Origin: Patescibacteria group bacterium UBA661
GTDB lineage: Bacteria > Patescibacteriota > Minisyncoccia > Phycocordibacterales > UBA918
Length of the DNA stretch: 20,921 nt
Direction: 5' to 3'
Assembly (NCBI GenBank): GCA_002299465.1
Contig: DBNX01000020.1
Coordinates: 1 to 20,921, forward strand
Shown here one piece after another: positions 1 to 5,018 of this stretch. Below the pieces are notes generated by a model. It was given only the letters and a program-made list of their open reading frames with translations, did not search any database and was not told the DNA's origin. The translations under genes and the position numbers were made by a program. Numbering within the stretch: position 1 is the stretch's first letter; each line of letters starts with the position of its first letter.

Positions 1-15
1 AGGTCTTGCCTCGGG
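1..15 (+). repeat. Palindromic repeat, truncated by window edge
   Basis: The 3' 15 bases of the 19-bp repeat CCCGAGGTCTTGCCTCGGG are seen; the missing bases lie outside the window. Six T's follow (16-21), so on the plus strand the hairpin could act as an intrinsic terminator. Confidence 0.8.
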
Positions 16-25
16 TTTTTTGGTT

Positions 26-44
26 CCCTAGGTCTTGCCTAGGG
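26..44 (+). repeat. Palindromic repeat, compensated variant
   Basis: CCCTAGGTCTTGCCTAGGG differs from the family consensus at two positions (29 G>T and 41 C>A). These positions pair in the stem, so the 7-bp stem is intact. The second change creates the stop codon of the minus-strand gene at 39-626. Confidence 0.85.
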
Positions 45-626
45 AAGTAGCGGAGCTGGGGTGCGGTAGCCAGCGAGAGACTGTGGACTAACCAAATGTG
101 TAGACCGCCCCGGGCGATCTTCCCTCTCTACGGTGTACGGCAGGGCAGTCACTTGCAGCTTCAATGCTCTGTCGGTGTCAGCTGGCAGTGGCTTATCGGC
201 GCGGAGAATGGTCACTAGCGTGAAGGTGTGCCGCTCTCTCTTTGGTACAAAGTAATATTTTTCATCGGCGACATCCACCACTTGTGCTGAGCTAAGTACG
301 ACAGAGTGGCTACGCCAAGCTGGAATATTAGTGGCTGTGACAGAACGGTCAACAGTAGTCGTACCAGCCAGGCCGCTGATGTAATAACTGATTTGGCTGG
401 GACCAGCGGTAATTGTTTGAGTAGAGGGTACCTTCACTGCCGCCAGTGGTAGCCAAGTGTCAGCGTTCAAAAAGCCAAACTCGTATTCGATCAAAAATAA
501 GTAGGTTCTATCATCCAGCTTAAAGGCGGATTGTTTGGTGGCTTCGTAGGCGCTACTACTTTGGGGAAAGAAAACAACCACCAACAAAATCGCCGTCAAA
601 AAAATTTTTCTTGTGTCCATATTCAT
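39..626 (-). CDS. Small secreted protein, unknown function
   Basis: No family is recognised for this 195-aa protein. It opens with a short basic start and a hydrophobic segment (residues ~5-20) ending in SSSA, a typical signal peptidase I site, so it is probably exported. The rest is beta-rich with no cysteines or catalytic motif that I can see. The frame is open upstream to a TTG at 698, but that codon lies inside a palindromic repeat and would add 24 charged residues before the signal peptide, so I chose the ATG at 626 (620 is also possible). No clear Shine-Dalgarno is present. The stop codon, TAG at 41-39, lies inside the variant repeat at 26-44. It follows the surface-protein gene in the same direction but is separated from it by a strong terminator and several repeats, so it is probably transcribed on its own. 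Confidence 0.6.
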   Translation of the reverse strand: MNMDTRKIFLTAILLVVVFFPQSSSAYEATKQSAFKLDDRTYLFLIEYEFGFLNADTWLPLAAVKVPSTQTITAGPSQISYYISGLAGTTTVDRSVTATNIPAWRSHSVVLSSAQVVDVADEKYYFVPKRERHTFTLVTILRADKPLPADTDRALKLQVTALPYTVEREDRPGRSTHLVSPQSLAGYRTPAPLLP

Positions 627-688
627 ATTTTTACATTTTACTTTAGCTGAGACTAGCGCGCAAAGGATAATGCGACGTTCCCGCGCCT

Positions 689-707
689 CCCGAGGCAAGA
701 CCTCGGG
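689..707 (-). repeat. Palindromic repeat, inverted copy of a pair
   Basis: A full-length copy in the opposite orientation (CCCGAGGCAAGACCTCGGG on the plus strand). It pairs with 712-730 across ATAT to form a perfect 42-bp palindrome. Confidence 0.92.
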
Positions 708-711
708 ATAT

Positions 712-730
712 CCCGAGGTCTTGCCTCGGG
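712..730 (+). repeat. Palindromic repeat, direct copy of a pair
   Basis: A full consensus copy followed by TTTTT (731-735). It is the partner of 689-707. Confidence 0.92.
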
Positions 731-764
731 TTTTTCTTGGGTTTTTTGGCTGAGCTAGGTTTGT

Positions 765-777
765 CCCGAGGTCTTGT
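765..777 (+). repeat. Palindromic repeat, 3'-truncated copy
   Basis: CCCGAGGTCTTGT matches the first 12 bases of the unit and stops where the adjacent full copy (778-796) begins. It looks like an incomplete tandem duplication. Confidence 0.75.
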
Positions 778-796
778 CCCGAGGTCTTGCCTCGGG
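778..796 (+). repeat. Palindromic repeat, full copy
   Basis: An exact consensus copy, 13 bp from the start of the partial copy at 765 and just before the terminator of the surface-protein gene. Confidence 0.92.
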
Positions 797-803
797 AATA
801 CGC

Positions 804-833
804 AAAAACCCCCCGAAAAATCGGGGGGTTTTT
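804..833 (-). terminator. Bidirectional intrinsic terminator of surface-protein gene
   Basis: An 8-bp GC-rich stem (CCCCCCGA 809-816 with TCGGGGGG 821-828) closes an AAAA loop and is flanked by five A's and five T's, so it can work on both strands. It lies 55 bp past the stop of the surface-protein gene. Confidence 0.9.
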
Positions 834-887
834 GTTTTTACCTCAGCTTCATCTTACCTAAGCAAGATTACCGCCACAAGCTGTCAA

Positions 888-2936
888 TTAGTTTCTAATT
901 GAAGCCAATGGTGATTGGTAATCACTGCCTGGTGTAAGAGTGAAGGTGTCAGTAGCTGCTGCAGCGGCGTCTTCATTGAAGCCAACAGCAACTGCCTCAA
1001 CCATAAACTGACCAGCAACATCTGGATTGAACGTCACGAAGAGTTCAAAGACAGCAGTTTGACCATCGGCAATACGGATGAAGTTACCATCAACCGTACC
1101 ACCAGATATACGACGGAAAGATTCAGTCACTGTTCCAGTTGCTGTAGGTGCGAAGTTAGAGTGAAGAATACGATAAGCAATACCGTTGCCCGTAGTGGTG
1201 GCAGCAGTACCGCGAACCGCGGTCTGAGCAACCCATACCTCTTCCTCTACCGCAGTGACCTCAAAACGCATACGGTATTCACCTGTACTATCAGCGGCCA
1301 CATCTGCAGAAACACCGGTAGCAGTAGCGCCAGTCATCATAGTGACAACCACACCCTGAGCTACTAGCTTGTGTAATTCACCACTAGCTGAACCTCTGAT
1401 TTCGTTTTGAGCAACATCAAGATTCATGTTAGCAGCACCCTCAGCAACAGTGCTTCCGACTTCGAACGAAGCACGAATAGTTTGACCGTTGTTGTAATTA
1501 CCTACTTGCTTATTGAAGTCAGCAAGCACTTCAGCTTGTACAGTCTCACCGTCAGCAATTTCAACATCGTTGTCGATGTGGAAGAAGTAAACTATGTGGT
1601 TAGCTGAATGTAGGGCGTTATTTACACGGAAGGTCTGACCATCGATGCGAAGACGAACATCATTAACCACTTGTGAAGTAGTAGCAGCAGCAGTCTCAAT
1701 TCGTACTGCTAAGGTTTCTAGTAAGATATCAGCATCTTCAGCTCGTAGCGAGCCCTCCAAGATTTTCACACCATTGGTGCGAGTATCTGCATCTACCAAG
1801 ATATTGGTGGCGGCTGGATTACCACTACCGATTGAGAAGCGGAGTTCTTGACCCTCACCCGCTTCCTCGATACTGACAACAGCTGTGTCAGCGCTATCAA
1901 CAACACCACCAGCTGTAGCTGAAACGGTTTCTACGATACCAGCGGCATCAGTGAAACGTAGGCCAGCGACTGATACCGTGACATCGTCTGGACTGTTAAG
2001 ACCGCGTACTGGGTCTCTAACATCAGCCGCTACGACGATTTCGAGCTCCTCATCTTCTAGAGCAACAATGTCGTCTAGACCAGAGAAACGAATAACGCCG
2101 GCATTGGTGCTACGGCTAAGGTAGTCAGCACGAGAACTAGCATCGGCTTCCGCTACCATTTCACCGTCTACCCAAAGTGATACGGTCTCAAAGATATTCC
2201 ATGGTTGAGTTTGACCATTACCAGTACCAACTAGACGAACATCGAGACGATTGATCTCGGCGTCACCATTGTCAAATTCGACATTAAGTACTGCAATTGG
2301 AGCACCCTCAGCACCTTCAGAGACAGTGTCATCATCGGCATTGTCTACTTCAACTTGTGCCAAGTCGGCTTCGCCGCCAAGAGCTGAAACATCCTCATCT
2401 TCCTCATCGCCTGGAGCGACTGGAGCGACTGGAGCGACTGGAGCGACTGGAGCAGCTGCTACACAAAGGGCATTAGCCTTAGCGCGAGTAGCTGGACCGA
2501 ATAGTCCGGTTGGATTAACTAGACCGGCTGGAGTAAGAATCTCAGCGCGGTGCATAACTTGGAACTTAGAAACAGCCGCTGCGGTCGCTGGACCGAAAGT
2601 CTGTGTCTCTTGACCAGCCGAACCAACACCAGTGGCTGCCACGCGAGTGTCAGGATTGGCGTTTAGGAACTGCTGGAGTTTTTGTACATCAGCACCAGTT
2701 GAACCAGTGCGGAGGTCGCGAGTCCATGTGTATGGACAAACGCCAGCGGCAGCCGGTGCACCACCCTGACCAACTTGGGCCTGGAGAGTTGCAATCTGTG
2801 CGAGCAAATTATTAATCATAGTCTGCAGATCCGCTGCTGATTGTGCCTGCGCTGCAGGAGCAAACAAAGTGAGGATCATTGCAGCCGCTACCAGTACCAC
2901 GGAGGCCTTAGTAGCAAAATCTTTTGCAATTGTCAT
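888..2936 (-). CDS. Surface-layer-like protein with peptidoglycan-binding domain
   Basis: This 682-aa exported protein is probably a major cell-surface or S-layer-like protein of the CPR type. Residues 1-32 form a signal peptide ending AQA, followed by a short coiled-coil-like stretch (33-57, repeated LLAQIATLQAQ). Residues ~64-158 are a PG_binding_1-type domain: GSTGADVQKLQQFLN, then TQTFGPATAAAVSKFQ and GLFGPATRAKANALC. Cysteines 67 and 158 flank the domain and could form a disulfide. A Pro/Ala/Val tether (160-176) encoded by 9-bp tandem repeats and an acidic stretch (GDEEDED) lead into a ~500-residue, beta-rich, Thr/Val/Ala-rich ectodomain, probably several Ig-like modules. There is no C-terminal anchor, so wall attachment would be through the N-terminal domain. 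A strong terminator follows the gene. No Shine-Dalgarno is visible, and the upstream region is unusually long and structured. The domain order is seen; the S-layer role is inferred. Confidence 0.8.
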   Translation of the reverse strand: MTIAKDFATKASVVLVAAAMILTLFAPAAQAQSAADLQTMINNLLAQIATLQAQVGQGGAPAAAGVCPYTWTRDLRTGSTGADVQKLQQFLNANPDTRVAATGVGSAGQETQTFGPATAAAVSKFQVMHRAEILTPAGLVNPTGLFGPATRAKANALCVAAAPVAPVAPVAPVAPGDEEDEDVSALGGEADLAQVEVDNADDDTVSEGAEGAPIAVLNVEFDNGDAEINRLDVRLVGTGNGQTQPWNIFETVSLWVDGEMVAEADASSRADYLSRSTNAGVIRFSGLDDIVALEDEELEIVVAADVRDPVRGLNSPDDVTVSVAGLRFTDAAGIVETVSATAGGVVDSADTAVVSIEEAGEGQELRFSIGSGNPAATNILVDADTRTNGVKILEGSLRAEDADILLETLAVRIETAAATTSQVVNDVRLRIDGQTFRVNNALHSANHIVYFFHIDNDVEIADGETVQAEVLADFNKQVGNYNNGQTIRASFEVGSTVAEGAANMNLDVAQNEIRGSASGELHKLVAQGVVVTMMTGATATGVSADVAADSTGEYRMRFEVTAVEEEVWVAQTAVRGTAATTTGNGIAYRILHSNFAPTATGTVTESFRRISGGTVDGNFIRIADGQTAVFELFVTFNPDVAGQFMVEAVAVGFNEDAAAAATDTFTLTPGSDYQSPLASIRN
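2412..2456 (-). repeat. 9-bp tandem repeat encoding Val-Ala-Pro tether
   Basis: Four exact copies of TGGAGCGAC and a fifth imperfect one encode the VAP repeats after the peptidoglycan-binding domain. The unit is a multiple of three, so copy-number changes alter tether length without breaking the frame. Confidence 0.9.
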
Positions 2937-3019
2937 AACAATATTTAAGTAATTTTTTTGCGTGGGATTAACACGCGCGCCCAGAATTAAAGGGCAATTA
3001 ATTTGATAACTAAACTGAT

Positions 3020-3039
3020 AATATGAATTAATTCATATT
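3020..3039. promoter_or_regulatory. 20-bp perfect palindrome upstream of surface protein
   Basis: AATATGAATTAATTCATATT is its own reverse complement and lies 84 bp before the surface-protein ATG. This is the form of a binding site for a dimeric regulator. It overlaps a minus-strand TATTAT. The binding protein is unknown. Confidence 0.5.
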
Positions 3040-3378
3040 CGTAAATGGTTTATCACGCCACTCACGTAATATCACTAACTTCCGGTATTGCTCCTAGGTA
3101 ATCCAATGAGCGCCACCGCAAGATTAGCTGCGAAACGGGTCTGCGGGTCTGTCGTAAGCAACCAAAGACGGGACAAAGTCGGGCGGGAAGCTGTTTGGTA
3201 AACAGTAAGTCTGTAGACGCAAACAGCGGGTCGATAGATATTTTGCGCTAGTGACGACACCACGAACAATTTGGATTTGTGTTGTTATCAGCTTACGCGC
3301 CGCACCCATGAGGCGGTTAAAGATTTGCGATATGGAAGTCTGTGAGTTTCCCCAGCGAGACCCATAAGAACACGGTGT

Positions 3379-3430
3379 GTGTAAGCGTGGGAGTGGAGCA
3401 AAACACTGTCTTGCTTCTCTGGTCTTACAC
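3379..3430. other. Two-part hairpin in gene-free region
   Basis: The outer stem is GTGTAAG (3379-3385) with CTTACAC (3424-3430). Inside it, AGCAA (3397-3401) pairs with TTGCT (3411-3415) and GAG with CTC. This looks like an RNA fold rather than chance, but the strand that is transcribed is not known. Confidence 0.4.
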
Positions 3431-3511
3431 TTGCACTTGTATCTTCTTATGTATTGTCAAAGAACGTTCACACTAATACGGCTTTTTCTGACTTAAGTAA
3501 CAGTGCGAGTA

Positions 3512-3533
3512 GTGTGCAGGCGAAGCTGTACAC
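3512..3533. other. 8-bp hairpin in gene-free region
   Basis: GTGTGCAG pairs with CTGTACAC (one G-T wobble on the plus strand) around a GCGAAG loop. Confidence 0.4.
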
Positions 3534-3582
3534 AAGGGCACGGGTTTTACTTTAGAAAAAAGCGCGTAAGCGCACAGTTAGG

Positions 3583-3610
3583 ATTATAACAAAGAATGCC
3601 TAATCAACAA
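3583..3610 (-). promoter_or_regulatory. Minus-strand promoter for surface-protein leader
   Basis: TTGTTG (3610-3605), a 16-bp spacer and an extended -10 TGTTATAAT (TATAAT at 3588-3583). Transcription would start near 3576, about 640 nt before the surface-protein ATG. A GC hairpin followed by six T's (3573-3556) lies right at the predicted transcript start. Confidence 0.55.
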
Positions 3611-3658
3611 CAGTGGCAACCGGCGTGGATATGTGGATTAGTACGGGTGCTAAGTCGT

Positions 3659-3719
3659 AGCGGTGGTGTGTAGCACTTGAAGTTTTGTACTTCTTGTTCT
3701 TGCGCCACCAAACACCGCT
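3659..3719. other. Nested hairpin in gene-free region
   Basis: AGCGGTG (3659-3665) pairs with CACCGCT (3713-3719). An inner hairpin GAAGT/ACTTC (3679-3693) has a 5-nt loop. Confidence 0.4.
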
Positions 3720-3923
3720 CTTTCTAAATTTTTTGCACCAGTTTTTATGCCACTTTTACCGTTAGCACAATACGCCAAGGATGTTGAAACGTCAACGGAA
3801 AACTGTTATTCCTGTCCGTTTATGATGACGACAGCTGGGGGAGTTTCTTACATTAAAAATTGGGCTTAAATTAAGCAGAACACACGGAAAAATAAAGGCA
3901 AGGGCGGGTCGCAAATACCTTTT

Positions 3924-3942
3924 CCCGAGGCAAGACCTCGGG
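3924..3942 (-). repeat. Palindromic repeat, inverted copy of a pair
   Basis: An exact copy in inverse orientation, separated by 10 bp from the direct copy at 3953-3971. Confidence 0.92.
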
Positions 3943-3952
3943 AGAAACCCTT

Positions 3953-3971
3953 CCCGAGGTCTTGCCTCGGG
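3953..3971 (+). repeat. Palindromic repeat, direct copy of a pair
   Basis: An exact copy followed by TTTTT (3972-3976), a terminator-like arrangement on the plus strand although no plus-strand gene precedes it. Confidence 0.92.
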
Positions 3972-3994
3972 TTTTTGTCTCTTTCCTTAGTTAT

Positions 3995-4013
3995 CCCGAG
4001 GTCTTGCCTCGGG
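3995..4013 (+). repeat. Palindromic repeat, single copy
   Basis: An exact copy 13 bp downstream of the stop codon of the winged-helix gene (4027). It may act as that gene's 3' hairpin. Confidence 0.92.
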
Positions 4014-4026
4014 ATAGTTTTGTCTT

Positions 4027-4770
4027 TTATTTAATAATGGAGTATTTAGACCAACGTCTTTCTCCTTGTCTTTTTACTTGTCCTTTTTCTATGAGACTAT
4101 TTAATTCACGCTGAATAGTCTTTTCACTAACGTCTGTGATAACTTCCGCAATGTCTTTGATTGTCGCTTCGGGAATAGCTTCAAGGACAGTCTTGATGCG
4201 CGTGGCTCTATCGACCAGTTGACTGTAGACCAGATGGGCTTCGGAGCTGATATCCCCCGCGGGAATGTTGGGTCGGGTTGGTCTAGCCGAACGCGGAGTG
4301 GACGCTGGACTATGCGTAGTACTCGCTACTCGCCGCGGTGGAGTAACGGGGGAAAGAATTCCCGAATCACGTAGTGATAGTGGCGTAAGTTGGGAAAAGT
4401 GATTGCGTAGATAACGTTGCACCAGATCGAGTTCTCCTAGCAGCAGTGCCAACACATCATCATTTACCACCCGCGCGGCGTTAGCGATCCGAAACGACCC
4501 AGCTAAAGCTACGAGCGCGTGCTCGAGCGGAAAGATTTTTTCTTTAGCTTCATATTCGTAGAGTGCCAAAGTCGCCAGCGCCGCTTCATGGACAGCTAGG
4601 GCGCGGTCGCTAGTGACTTTGAGATGCAAATCGTTGCGGTCAGTTTTTTCGATGTAAGACAAAATATAAAAGACTACAGACACCATTCTTTCTGTCTTTT
4701 TAAAAACGTTATTATAATAATCATCGTTTGCGGACAATCGTTTAACTGCTATGCCTGTCTCTTTTTCCAT
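4027..4770 (-). CDS. Winged-helix DNA-binding protein, unknown target
   Basis: The 247-aa protein has two parts. Residues 1-120 are predicted all-helical, with repeated amphipathic Ala/Leu helices and no known motif, ending in LDLVQRYLRNHF. A Pro/Ser/Thr/Arg-rich linker (~125-175) follows. The C-terminus (~185-247) reads as a winged helix: ATIKDIAEVITDVSEKTIQRELNSLIEKGQVKRQGERRWSKY, with a recognition helix at SEKTIQRELNSL and a basic wing. This suggests a transcription regulator or other DNA-binding factor. The ATG at 4770 is the first good start, with no Shine-Dalgarno. It is transcribed away from ftsK, and the shared upstream region holds two palindromic repeats, a plausible promoter and an inverted repeat (TCTCAC/GTGAGA) that might be its own operator. 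The exact family is not recognised; the DNA-binding fold is fairly clear, the target is unknown. Confidence 0.65.
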   Translation of the reverse strand: MEKETGIAVKRLSANDDYYNNVFKKTERMVSVVFYILSYIEKTDRNDLHLKVTSDRALAVHEAALATLALYEYEAKEKIFPLEHALVALAGSFRIANAARVVNDDVLALLLGELDLVQRYLRNHFSQLTPLSLRDSGILSPVTPPRRVASTTHSPASTPRSARPTRPNIPAGDISSEAHLVYSQLVDRATRIKTVLEAIPEATIKDIAEVITDVSEKTIQRELNSLIEKGQVKRQGERRWSKYSIIK

Positions 4771-4803
4771 ATTGTCTTTTAGAGTCTGTTAATGAGTTCT
4801 GTC

Positions 4804-4826
4804 TCTCACTAGCACTGTCTGTGAGA
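4804..4826. promoter_or_regulatory. Inverted repeat in winged-helix gene leader
   Basis: TCTCAC and GTGAGA are separated by 11 bp, between the predicted promoter and the ATG of the winged-helix gene. A possible operator or leader hairpin; weak evidence. Confidence 0.3.
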
Positions 4827-4848
4827 AAATAAAAGTCAGCTACCTTTA

Positions 4849-4876
4849 ACTATAAGGACATTTTTTTGAATTGCAA
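4849..4876 (-). promoter_or_regulatory. Promoter of winged-helix gene
   Basis: TTGCAA (4876-4871), a 16-bp spacer and TATAGT (4854-4849). The predicted leader is about 70 nt. Confidence 0.45.
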
Positions 4877-4893
4877 GTGTCTGTTACAGCCGT

Positions 4894-4912
4894 CCCGAGG
4901 CAAGACCTCGGG
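4894..4912 (-). repeat. Palindromic repeat, inverted copy of a pair
   Basis: An exact inverse copy in the divergent region between the winged-helix gene and ftsK, 20 bp from its partner at 4933. Confidence 0.92.
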
Positions 4913-4932
4913 AGAACGGCGGTGAGCCCCGT

Positions 4933-4951
4933 CCCGAGGTCTTGCCTCGGG
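4933..4951 (+). repeat. Palindromic repeat, direct copy of a pair
   Basis: An exact copy ending 28 bp before the extended -10 of ftsK. Confidence 0.92.
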
Positions 4952-4979
4952 AGAGGTGGAGAAGTTTAGGGTTGTCCTG

Positions 4980-4988
4980 TGTTATGAT
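4980..4988 (+). promoter_or_regulatory. Extended -10 promoter of ftsK
   Basis: TGTTATGAT has the TGn extension and no recognisable -35. Transcription would start near 4995, some 24 nt before the chosen ATG. Confidence 0.45.
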
Positions 4989-5018
4989 TGTAAGGTTATT
5001 ATTGAGGTTGTTTTGTCT

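Larger units (their letters stand above)
2937..4026. other. 1.09-kb gene-free region with multiple hairpins
   Basis: No convincing gene was found on either strand between the surface-protein gene and the winged-helix gene; the open frames at 3075-3309 lack start signals and protein character. The region holds a 20-bp palindrome (3020-3039), hairpins at 3191-3205, 3379-3430, 3512-3533, 3562-3573 and 3659-3719, a minus-strand promoter at 3610-3583 and three palindromic repeats. It could be a long structured leader of the surface-protein mRNA or one or more non-coding RNAs. I looked for tmRNA, RNase P RNA and SRP RNA signatures and did not find them. Confidence 0.6.

Noticed and set aside
627..698. 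24-residue N-terminal extension of the secreted protein from a TTG start
   Set aside because: It starts inside a palindromic repeat and would place charged residues before a signal peptide that already begins well at the ATG at 626.
915..2815. Open frames on the plus strand opposite the surface-protein gene
   Set aside because: They are low-complexity Ser/Thr/Ala-rich shadows of a GC-balanced repetitive gene, without ribosome-binding sites.
3075..3309. Two overlapping minus-strand open frames of 61-64 codons
   Set aside because: No start signals, no recognisable protein character, and they overlap sequence that forms hairpins.
3060..3720. tmRNA, RNase P RNA or SRP RNA
   Set aside because: I looked for a tag-peptide frame ending in Ala-Ala, the tRNA-like 3' end, RNase P core motifs and the SRP tetraloop, and found none convincing.
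689..4951. CRISPR array
   Set aside because: The repeats are irregularly spaced, occur in both orientations and have no uniform spacers; no cas genes are present.
4956..5018. GTG start for ftsK directly after a repeat
   Set aside because: The extra 21 residues do not match FtsK. The ATG at 5019 has GAGG upstream and the predicted transcript start lies downstream of the GTG.
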